DNA of 30,280 nucleotides, taken from the NCBI GenBank assembly GCA_910587325.1, contig CAJUKB010000017.1, positions 1-30,280 of the forward strand. Reading direction: 5' to 3'. Every line of letters begins with the position of its first letter. The first letter of the stretch is position 1. A program made the position numbers and the translations under genes. Positions 7,391 to 14,211 of the stretch are shown here, in pieces. The stretch comes from an uncultured Bacilli bacterium (GTDB taxonomy: Bacteria > Bacillota_I > Bacilli_A > RF39 > UBA660). The notes beneath the pieces are model-generated. The model was not told the DNA's origin, searched no databases, and saw only the letters and a program-made list of their open reading frames with translations.

Positions 7391-9211
7391 CTAAATTAAT
7401 TTTTCTATCCATTTTATGTATTCTTGAACGAAATCACTTTTAGCACTTTTTTCGATTGTTTCTTTGGCAAGTTCTACATCGTCTGTTATGAGATTGTCGA
7501 CATTTAAGTTAATCATTTTCTTCATATTTTCTTCCGTATTTAAAGTCCACGCATATACTTTTTTGCTCTCTTTATGAGCTTTTCTTACTAGTCCTTTGCT
7601 TATATTGGAAGCTTCCAAACTAAAATCATCTGCATAAGGAAAAGCATCAATGTTTCCATAAAATACACTAGCAACATAAATGGTTTTGATAGAAGCATCT
7701 ATTCTTTTTACATTTTCTAATACCGAATAAACTTGAGAAGCGACATAAGAATCGTCGATATAATCCGCATCTTTTAAAATTTGAATAATGGTCTGTTCAA
7801 AATTTATTTCATTTCCTGTTGGCTTCAACTCTATATTTAATTTCATATTGTTTTCTTTGGCCCATAAGACTACATCTTGAAGTAAAGGAATTTTTTCTCC
7901 TTGAAAATCTTCAGAAAAAAGTATTCCAGCATCTAAATTTTTTATTTCTCCATACGTTGTGTCCCACACATTTTTATTAAGTCCTGTTGTTCTTTTTAGA
8001 TTTTTATCATGCATGACAATGATTTTACCATCTTTCGTCTGCTGTACATCTAGTTCTATATAGTCTGCTCCTAATTCTTTTGCCCCGATAAATGCTGCCA
8101 TGGTATTTTCAGGATACTTATTTGATGCTCCTCTGTGCGCAGTTACTTCTGTTTCTCTTTTGTATAAAATCGTCAAATCGTATTTTCCTTTGTAAATTCC
8201 ATACGTAAAAATAGTTCCAATCCCTAAAGCTAAAAGGAATAAACTTATAAAAACCCATTTCAATTTTTTATTTGCTTTTCTTTCTTTTTCATTTAATTGA
8301 ATAGAAATATTCTTTCTCTTTTCTCCTTTTTTTTCTTTTCTTACATAATACAAAGAACTTATTCCGGCATAACTAATAGGTGTAGATAATAAAGCAAATA
8401 ATAAAAAGGAAATGGCAAGAAATAAGGATAATATGGTTGTTAAAAAACTTTTCACCAAAACACTTTCTAAAAATTGATAAATAAGAAAGATTAGAAAAAT
8501 ACCCAAAGCAATAAATAGGAGATAGAAAAGGAAAAAAGAAACTTGAATGATACACAATGTGAGCCAATCTTTTAAGTGATGGCAATTTCCTAAAACACGA
8601 CTTTTCTTTCTTGCTTCTTTGTAACTAACACCTTCTAAAACAAAATAGTGTATAGAATAAAGCCAATGAAATAAAAGGACTACTAAGAAAAAGACAAGAA
8701 CTCCTACTAACACCATGAACATTACATTATTTAAAATAAATTCTAAAATATATTCTGGAATAATGATTTTAGAAATAAAACTAGAACTTACTCCTAAGTT
8801 TAAAAATGGAATTAAAAATAAAATAAAGAAGGCAAGAACAATATTTTTAAAATGAAACATCGTTTTGCATTTTTTTAAAGATATTCGTATCGCATTGGTA
8901 ATATTGATTATTTTCTTTTGATAAGAACAATCTAAGATAATAATGATAGTCGTAATATCAAACATGGTATAAATCATCATAAGTAAAACTAAAAGGATTA
9001 ACAAACAAATGGTGAGAGGATGTATAAAAAAAGGAATGATATTTTCAAATGTTAAATAATGATACCCTCTTACTTTCATAATAAAGTCAAAGATATGAAT
9101 AAACAAAGGAGTAAATAAAAAAATGGATAACAATTTAAAAAGCAATTCAAAACCAACTAAAGTTTTTAGGTTGTAACGTATCATATAAAAAGATTTTTTA
9201 ATATGTTTCAT
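7391..9211 (-). CDS. Glycerophosphodiester phosphodiesterase with N-terminal membrane domain
   Basis: 606 aa. Residues 1-345 hold about eight hydrophobic helices in the pattern of the GDPD membrane domain; the GDPD TIM-barrel catalytic domain follows. Catalytic and metal-binding motifs are AHRG (His358), PENT, ELDVQ (Glu and Asp metal ligands), VMHD (general acid His), and IELKP further on, all expected for the UgpQ/GlpQ family. The enzyme would cleave glycerophosphodiesters to glycerol-3-phosphate and alcohol, or trim lipoteichoic-acid-type polymers, probably at the outer face of the membrane. It is the first gene of an operon with the alpha/beta hydrolase and a BLIP-like lipoprotein. Intact and full length. 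Confidence 0.92.
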   Translation of the reverse strand: MKHIKKSFYMIRYNLKTLVGFELLFKLLSIFLFTPLFIHIFDFIMKVRGYHYLTFENIIPFFIHPLTICLLILLVLLMMIYTMFDITTIIIILDCSYQKKIINITNAIRISLKKCKTMFHFKNIVLAFFILFLIPFLNLGVSSSFISKIIIPEYILEFILNNVMFMVLVGVLVFFLVVLLFHWLYSIHYFVLEGVSYKEARKKSRVLGNCHHLKDWLTLCIIQVSFFLFYLLFIALGIFLIFLIYQFLESVLVKSFLTTILSLFLAISFLLFALLSTPISYAGISSLYYVRKEKKGEKRKNISIQLNEKERKANKKLKWVFISLFLLALGIGTIFTYGIYKGKYDLTILYKRETEVTAHRGASNKYPENTMAAFIGAKELGADYIELDVQQTKDGKIIVMHDKNLKRTTGLNKNVWDTTYGEIKNLDAGILFSEDFQGEKIPLLQDVVLWAKENNMKLNIELKPTGNEINFEQTIIQILKDADYIDDSYVASQVYSVLENVKRIDASIKTIYVASVFYGNIDAFPYADDFSLEASNISKGLVRKAHKESKKVYAWTLNTEENMKKMINLNVDNLITDDVELAKETIEKSAKSDFVQEYIKWIEKLI

Positions 9212-9283
9212 GATATCTTCTCCATTTTCTTTTTTCTTTCTTAGTATATCACAACTAACGGATATGAAGCATCATAAACCAAT

Positions 9284-9499
9284 TTATTTTCGTTCTTTTT
9301 TATACACTTTAAATTTAGGATAGGCATTTTTAATATGACGATAGAGAAAAGAATTTTTATTAAGCCATTTTAAAACTTTTTTTCGTATCTTTTCTGTATT
9401 ATCTGTTCTTTCTTTTTTAATTTCTAGTCTTTGTGAGAAAGAAACAAATTTAGCAAGAACAATAATAGAATGTTCAAAACCAATAAAAGAAAAAGTGTA
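9284..9499 (-). pseudogene. C-terminal gene remnant, unidentified
   Basis: A minus-strand open stretch with coding-like composition but no start or binding site: FSFIGFEHSIIVLAKFVSFS, then VLKWLNKNSFLYRHIKNAYP, ending FKVYKKERK at a TAA (9284-9286). It looks like the tail of a larger protein that has lost its front. It overlaps the start of a plus-strand remnant. I do not recognise the family. Confidence 0.35.
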
Positions 9500-9632
9500 C
9501 TTTAAATATTATCGTGTTTCAAATGGTGTTTATTTTCTTTTATCGCTATTAAAAGTAGGTCTGGCTCATATTTTTAGACCAAAAGAAAAAGAAAAGCAGT
9601 TGCAACTTTTCTCCTTTTTAGATGGGGTTTAA
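9483..9632 (+). pseudogene. C-terminal gene remnant, possibly glycosyltransferase family 2
   Basis: Plus-strand open stretch without start codon: KVYFKYYRVSNGVYFLLSLL, then HIFRPKEKEKQLQLF and SFLDGV before TAA at 9630. The tail pattern (YYRVSNGVY, hydrophobic segment, then a 'DG' end) recalls the C-terminus of family 2 glycosyltransferases. Only about 50 codons remain. It faces the minus-strand remnant tail to tail, so this 450-bp gap is probably a deletion scar. Confidence 0.35.
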
Positions 9633-9656
9633 AATTTTGCCGGAACTTAAATTGCT

Positions 9657-9941
9657 TTATTTGTTATTTTTAATTCCCACAAATTTTGTTAATAACATAT
9701 GTAATTGCTCTAATTCTTCTTTAGAAAAATCTTTTAGCAAATCATATGTATTTAAATTGCGATTATGATGTAGCATATGGCCACACTTTCTTAAATCCCT
9801 GATTACTTGTTCTTCGATTGATTTTGGTTCTTCTTCATGATGTTCATTATGATGATTATTAAAGTAATCTTCTCCTCTTCCACAACTCAAATTATCTTTT
9901 TCACAATGATTTGGGCAACAAGGACATTTTTCGGATTGCAT
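9657..9941 (-). CDS. Small Cys/His-rich protein, probable metal binding
   Basis: 94 aa from the ATG at 9941. An upstream ATG at 9968 is in frame but has no binding site, whereas AGAGGAGGTT precedes the one chosen. The N-terminus packs six cysteines (KCPCCPNHCEKDNLSCGRG), a histidine cluster follows (NHHNEHHEEE), then a helical tail with LRKCGHMLHH and two amphipathic helices. Similar short proteins exist in Clostridia and are sometimes labelled MarR-like, but no winged helix is visible here. The Cys and His content suggests a zinc or iron-sulfur site. It lies 33 bases after the MATE/kinase gene and is probably in the same transcript. Confidence 0.65.
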   Translation of the reverse strand: MQSEKCPCCPNHCEKDNLSCGRGEDYFNNHHNEHHEEEPKSIEEQVIRDLRKCGHMLHHNRNLNTYDLLKDFSKEELEQLHMLLTKFVGIKNNK

Positions 9942-9974
9942 ATTTTCTAACCTCCTCTTACAATGCATGATAAA

Positions 9975-10688
9975 TTATTTTTTATTCTTAATAAAATCAC
10001 AAATGACTTCTGCTGTTTTTTCGGCTCCAATAGAAGAATCAATACATAAATCATAATTGTTTATATCTCCAAAAGTAAAACCTGAAATCATAGCATAATA
10101 ATTTGCTCTATTCTTATCTGATTTATGAATGTTTTTTTTTGCTTCTGTTTTTGTATCGTTATACATTTCCATTACACTTTGTATTCTATATTCTTCTGGT
10201 GCATAAATAAATATTTTAACTAAATTTTTATTATTTCTTAAGACATAATCCGCCGCACGTCCTACAATTACGCAAGAACCTTTATCAACGATTTGTTTAA
10301 TGACTTTTTCTTGCGCTTCAATAGCATATTTGATAGGAGTTGTTGTTAAATACAAGTCATGAATATTGTTTTCGCTATCTAATTTTGAAATAAACTCTTT
10401 ATCAAGTCCACTGTCCTCTGCTGCTATTGCCGTAAGTTCTTTATAATAGTAAGGAATATTTAATTTTTTTGAAACCAATTCTCCAATATATTTTCCTTTT
10501 GTACCATGCATTCTACTAATCGTAATGATAACGCCCTCTTTACTATCTTGCATTTTGGTATTTTCTTTTGCCTCCGTACTTTCTTCTTTTTTCAAATTTT
10601 TAAAAAAGAAAACAAGTAATACTAACGTAATAACAATACCGATTGCATCTGCTATAGGGGCAGCGTATAAGGCGCCTTCTACTCCCAT
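9975..10688 (-). CDS. Cytidylate-kinase-like domain plus last MATE helix (frameshifted 3' part of MATE fusion)
   Basis: The annotated 237-aa frame starts at an internal ATG. Its first 33 residues (GALYAAPIADAIGIVITLVL, then FFFKNLKK) are the last membrane helix of a MATE transporter. After an acidic/basic linker, residues 52-237 form a cytidylate-kinase-like domain (Cytidylate_kin2): VIITISRMHGTKGKYIGE replaces the usual ISR-x-x-GSGG-x-x-IG loop, followed by IPYYYKEL, CVIVGRAADYVL and IFIYAPEEYR. The P-loop keeps Gly and Lys but not the canonical GSGG. The frame is open upstream of the ATG to 10780 and continues the MATE gene if one T is added at 10782-10788. In the intact form this would be one protein of about 655 aa. 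Confidence 0.8.
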   Translation of the reverse strand: MGVEGALYAAPIADAIGIVITLVLLVFFFKNLKKEESTEAKENTKMQDSKEGVIITISRMHGTKGKYIGELVSKKLNIPYYYKELTAIAAEDSGLDKEFISKLDSENNIHDLYLTTTPIKYAIEAQEKVIKQIVDKGSCVIVGRAADYVLRNNKNLVKIFIYAPEEYRIQSVMEMYNDTKTEAKKNIHKSDKNRANYYAMISGFTFGDINNYDLCIDSSIGAEKTAEVICDFIKNKK

Positions 10689-10771
10689 AATCTTAGGTAA
10701 TACAATAACAAGGGGTACAAAACATACGATATCACGAGTTAAGGAAACAATAGAAGCTTTGATTGGATTTC

Positions 10772-11941
10772 CTACTGCTTGAAAAAAATACTGCTTACCT
10801 TAATTGTACAAGTAAATACAATAAGGAGTAAGAAAATTCGAAATGTTTTTATAGCAAATTCCATATACAATTCAGATTCAGTTCCAAAAATTTTGATAAT
10901 GATAGTGGGACAAAATTCAAAGATAAGCATAGAAACAAATCCAACTATAATAGTAGAGGTTACAACCAATCTAAACGTTTCTTTTACTCTATCAAATGCT
11001 TTTGCTCCATAATTAAATCCTAGAATTGGTTGTGCGCCAAGTACAATTCCAACTGCAATATTTATAACAATGGTAAATACTTTCATACAAATTCCAATGA
11101 CTGCAATTGGAATGTCTGCCCCATATTTTGATATAGCTCCATACTTAGCAAGCATGATGTTGCATGCTAAACTAATAATGACAATACTCATTTGCGTAAT
11201 AAAGGTTGATATTCCTAACTTAATCACGTTACTAAATATTTTCAAATTCATTTTAAAACTTTGTAAAGAAATTTTAAAAGTTTTGGTTTTGATAAAGCAA
11301 AGAATAGAAACGATTAAAGATAGACATTGTCCGATTACTGTTGCCCATGCAGCACCACAAATTCCCCACTTACAACCAAAAATAAAGATTGGGTCTAAAA
11401 TAATATTAGTAATCGCACCTACTAAAGTGGAGGCCATAGAAAAACCTGGACTTCCATCTGCACGTATCACTGCATTCATTCCGTTTGCCATCATATAAAT
11501 CGGAATAAAAATTAAAATAATTTTAAAATAATCTTGGGCAATTGGTAAAGATACTTCACTTGCTCCAAATAAGAATAATAAATTATCCATAAATAAGAAC
11601 CCTAATAATACAAATAGAATGCTTATCATAAAGTTAATCAAAATTCCGTTTCCTATTGCAATATGCGCATTTTTGGTATCTTTTCTTCCTTGGCATAAAG
11701 AAAGATACGCAGCAGACCCATCTCCTATCGCCCATGCAAAAGCAACCGAAATAATGGTAATAGGAAACACAATACTTGTAGCAGCATTTCCTAAATACCC
11801 TAATTCACTATTTCCGATAAAGATTTGGTCTACAATATTGTAAAGTGAACTAATAAGTAATGATAATATACAAGGAATTGAAAATTTAAGTAATAGCTTT
11901 GAAACTTTTTCACTCCCTAGATATTTGTTGTTATTTTCCAT
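10772..11941 (-). CDS. MATE-family multidrug/toxin efflux transporter (5' part, frameshifted)
   Basis: 389 aa before the premature TAG, against about 450 for a whole MATE transporter. It starts ENNNKYLGSEKVSKLLLKFS, followed by the family's typical SLYNIVDQIFIG and GNAATSIVFP, and later NAVIRADGSP and GAQPILGFNYGAKAFDRV. About 11 membrane helices are present; the twelfth lies in the next frame. The stop follows a run of seven T on the minus strand (10782-10788); with eight T the frame reads FFQAVGNPIKASIVSLTRD and joins the kinase-like part. An ideal AAGGAGG lies six bases before the ATG. MATE proteins export cationic compounds using Na+ or H+ gradients. A leader hairpin at 11989-12022 may regulate it. 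Confidence 0.88.
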   Translation of the reverse strand: MENNNKYLGSEKVSKLLLKFSIPCILSLLISSLYNIVDQIFIGNSELGYLGNAATSIVFPITIISVAFAWAIGDGSAAYLSLCQGRKDTKNAHIAIGNGILINFMISILFVLLGFLFMDNLLFLFGASEVSLPIAQDYFKIILIFIPIYMMANGMNAVIRADGSPGFSMASTLVGAITNIILDPIFIFGCKWGICGAAWATVIGQCLSLIVSILCFIKTKTFKISLQSFKMNLKIFSNVIKLGISTFITQMSIVIISLACNIMLAKYGAISKYGADIPIAVIGICMKVFTIVINIAVGIVLGAQPILGFNYGAKAFDRVKETFRLVVTSTIIVGFVSMLIFEFCPTIIIKIFGTESELYMEFAIKTFRIFLLLIVFTCTIKVSSIFFKQ

Positions 11942-11988
11942 ACTTTTCCTCCTTAAAATTTTTTTGAACCAGACTTTTGGGCAAATAA

Positions 11989-12022
11989 AAATGCATAAAA
12001 CGTCTTTTGGTTTTACGCATTT
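11989..12022 (-). terminator. Hairpin with T-rich tail in the MATE leader
   Basis: Minus strand AAATGCGTAAAAC / GTTTTATGCATTT, a 13-bp stem with one G-T wobble, eight-base loop CAAAAGAC, then TTATTT. It either ends the gene at 12171 (about 150 bases upstream) or acts as an attenuator in the MATE leader. The loop can pair with GTCTGG about 20 bases downstream, allowing an alternative fold. Confidence 0.55.
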
Positions 12023-12170
12023 AAAGCTGTGTTCGACATATTTAATTTATCACAAAAATTTTTTTATGTAAGTTTTTTTTCGATTTTTTCTATTTTTTTC
12101 TTAAAATCAGATGTAAATGCATTCCTTTAGCTAGTGCCTCACTTTTAGAAGTTTTTCATTTGAAGCTTCT

Positions 12171-12995
12171 TTAACTTTGTGTTTCCTTTGGTTGATTCAA
12201 TATTTTAGAAAATACAATCGTTAGAATTAGAGAAACTATTCCTATTCCAAGTAATACATAGCCATACCTATTCATAGACGCAGAAGATAACATTATATTA
12301 TGTTCACTAGCAATATCACTATTCACAACGTTTATAAATAAAGGTACAACAATACTATAGAAAATTCCACTCACAATGGTTGCTTCACTAAGATTACCTA
12401 GCCATTTGTAATAACTTTTCTTTAGAAGAGCAATACATAATAAAATAACTACTATGCTTACAATAAGTATACTTTTAAAAGTAGCACTTCTTAAAAAGTT
12501 AAAAGCATCAATCGCTGTTTTTGCACTAGCTGGTACTTCTTCTTGTACTTCTTTTACTACATTTTGGAATTCTTGGTTGATTTCTTCACTATTCACCATA
12601 TCAAGTAATTCTTGTTTTTCTTCTTTTGTAATTGTAATACCATATTCTTTTAAAACATCTTCACTATTATTAATGATATTTTCTAATTCTTTGGAAATGT
12701 CTAAATCTTCTACATCTTTCCCACTTAAAATATCCATTGCTTTGTCTAAACTACCCTCTAATGTTTTTTGTAAATCTTTATTTTTCTCTAATACTTTGGT
12801 AAGTCCTTTTTTTACTTCTTCCTTATCTACGTTTGTTTTAATTGCTACTTCTTTTACAATTTCCTTTGTAATTTCTTCTTTTATAACTGCCCCAATATTT
12901 TCAGTGATTGTTTTTTCCACTGTAAAAGAAATTCCTAAAGCAATAAAGGCAAGTGTCATTATAATCATAAGCAAACCAATTAAAAATTTTTTCAT
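12171..12995 (-). CDS. Membrane protein of unknown function with helical extracytoplasmic domain
   Basis: 274 aa. One N-terminal membrane helix (residues 4-26), then about 140 residues of charged, strongly helical sequence (EEITKEIVKEVAIKTNVDKE; KELENIINNSEDVLKEYGIT) without cysteine, then three membrane helices (about 175-192, 206-224 and 244-264). The topology suggests a helical domain held outside the cell between the first and second membrane segments. GGAG lies about ten bases before the ATG. The following genes at 13049 and 13600 are also small membrane proteins, but the 50-base gap does not prove an operon. I do not recognise the family. Confidence 0.65.
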   Translation of the reverse strand: MKKFLIGLLMIIMTLAFIALGISFTVEKTITENIGAVIKEEITKEIVKEVAIKTNVDKEEVKKGLTKVLEKNKDLQKTLEGSLDKAMDILSGKDVEDLDISKELENIINNSEDVLKEYGITITKEEKQELLDMVNSEEINQEFQNVVKEVQEEVPASAKTAIDAFNFLRSATFKSILIVSIVVILLCIALLKKSYYKWLGNLSEATIVSGIFYSIVVPLFINVVNSDIASEHNIMLSSASMNRYGYVLLGIGIVSLILTIVFSKILNQPKETQS

Positions 12996-13048
12996 TTAAA
13001 CTCAACTCCTACTAACATCATAACAAATTCTCTTTAGAAAAGATAGAT

Positions 13049-13597
13049 TTATACTTCCGTAAAATAACTATTTAAACGTTCTTCATTTTCTTCTGTAATA
13101 AAAATATGTGTGGTTTTTTCCTTTGTTAAAAAGGAATGTCCGTCGTATTCTAGGATAAGATTATTTTTAATATCGTAAAACTGCCATATCTTTCCTTTGT
13201 AATCCAAATTTTTATTTTCTTCCCATTTTGCAGAGGAAAACAAACTTAGTATTTCTTGAATGTTTGCTTCTTCTACAATAGTTTTTAATTCTTTATAAGA
13301 ATGGCTTTTATCTAACACTTCTAATGTTTCGTTTTCATCAGCAACCCCAAGAACAATTTTTTTAATTCCTTTTAAACTTTCTAATAATGCTGCCACTTCT
13401 TTTTGTCCATTTTCTTGTTTTAGCTTTTCTTCTTCTACTTTTTGTTTTTCCTTTTCTTCTTGTTCTAAAAGTCGATTTTGTTTGGCATTTTCAGAATATT
13501 TTTCTTCTTCATTTTTAAAATAAGAAAATGTCAAAAACAAAACCACACTTAAACAAATAAGAATGAAAATCAAATATGCAATCTGTCTTTTATTCAT
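13049..13597 (-). CDS. Single-pass membrane protein with coiled coil and C-terminal domain
   Basis: 182 aa. An N-terminal membrane helix (residues 6-27) is followed by a Glu/Lys-rich coiled coil (about 28-68, with LEQEEKEKQKVEEEKLKQEN) and an extracytoplasmic alpha/beta domain (about 70-182) containing KIVLGVADE, KIWQFYDIKNNLILEYDG and THIFITEENEERL. Good AAGGAG site seven bases from the ATG. It follows the small gene at 13600 by two bases, so they are co-transcribed. I do not recognise the C-terminal domain; no catalytic motif is visible. Confidence 0.65.
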   Translation of the reverse strand: MNKRQIAYLIFILICLSVVLFLTFSYFKNEEEKYSENAKQNRLLEQEEKEKQKVEEEKLKQENGQKEVAALLESLKGIKKIVLGVADENETLEVLDKSHSYKELKTIVEEANIQEILSLFSSAKWEENKNLDYKGKIWQFYDIKNNLILEYDGHSFLTKEKTTHIFITEENEERLNSYFTEV

Positions 13598-13599
13598 CT

Positions 13600-13800
13600 C
13601 TATTCTCCTTGTTTCTTATTCTTTTTAGTTAAGAAAATTATAATCGTTTTCCATATTAGCCAACCAATTGTGAGTCCTAAAGACGATTCGAAAATAGAAT
13701 TTTCAATCTTCCCGAATTTCTTTGCGATACATAAGAGTACAAACGTGACTATAAAATAACTAACGAATTCTTTGATAAACTCTATATTTTTCTTTTTCAT
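13600..13800 (-). CDS. Small two-helix membrane protein
   Basis: 66 aa from the ATG at 13800; a GTG three codons upstream (13809) is possible, and both have only a weak GAG-type binding site. Two hydrophobic stretches (about residues 9-27 and 39-56) with basic ends (KKKN at the start, KKNKKQGE at the end). The stop is two bases before the next gene. No recognised family. Confidence 0.6.
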   Translation of the reverse strand: MKKKNIEFIKEFVSYFIVTFVLLCIAKKFGKIENSIFESSLGLTIGWLIWKTIIIFLTKKNKKQGE

Positions 13801-13842
13801 ACACTTCACTCACTTTTACTTTATTTATACAATTATACCACT

Positions 13843-13874
13843 AAAAAATAGGCTTGAAATATTTTTTACCTATT
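13843..13874 (-). terminator. Weak terminator after TfoX-N gene
   Basis: AATAGG / CCTATT inverted repeat with a 16-base loop, followed on the minus strand by TTTT. It lies just past the stop of the TfoX-N gene. The long loop makes it weak. Confidence 0.4.
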
Positions 13875-13887
13875 CTTAATTATAATC

Positions 13888-14196
13888 CTATTTTTTTACT
13901 TTTTTAGGAAGTTCTTTACAAGTTTCTAATATGATTTCACTTGCTAATTCGATATTTTCTATGTCTTCAATAAAATACATTGGTTTTGCTCCTTCATAAG
14001 GAATTTCTTCTGGTAAGTTATATTTTTTGTTTCCCTCTACACATTTTATGAGCAAACGATTGTTGTAAAGTCCACCAAATAAAATATTATCATAATAAAG
14101 TAAATATTCTCCCTTCATAGGTCTGCAAGTAATTCCATCTAATTCCTTTAATTGCTCTAGCAAATAGTCTTTATATTCTTTTGTTGTTTTGTTCAT
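13888..14196 (-). CDS. TfoX N-terminal domain protein
   Basis: 102 aa, the length of a stand-alone TfoX-N domain. The motifs CRPMKGEYLLYYDN, LFGGLYNNRLLIK and LPYEGAK-like IPYEGAKPMYF match the family's R-x-M-x-G-E-Y-x-x-Y and PYEGAK signatures. In Proteobacteria TfoX/Sxy controls competence genes; single-domain versions in Firmicutes have no established role. AAAGGAGAAAG binding site before the ATG overlaps the end of the 567-aa gene, with a 15-base gap, so the two are probably co-transcribed. Confidence 0.85.
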   Translation of the reverse strand: MNKTTKEYKDYLLEQLKELDGITCRPMKGEYLLYYDNILFGGLYNNRLLIKCVEGNKKYNLPEEIPYEGAKPMYFIEDIENIELASEIILETCKELPKKVKK

Positions 14197-14211
14197 AATT
14201 CTCTTTCTCCT

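Noticed and set aside
11070..11498. Plus-strand 142-codon frame opposite the MATE gene
   Set aside because: Shadow of a clear MATE gene with an ideal ribosome binding site on the other strand.
12454..12999. Long plus-strand frame opposite the 274-aa membrane protein
   Set aside because: It lacks a binding site, has a Ser-rich shadow composition, and mirrors the minus-strand gene.
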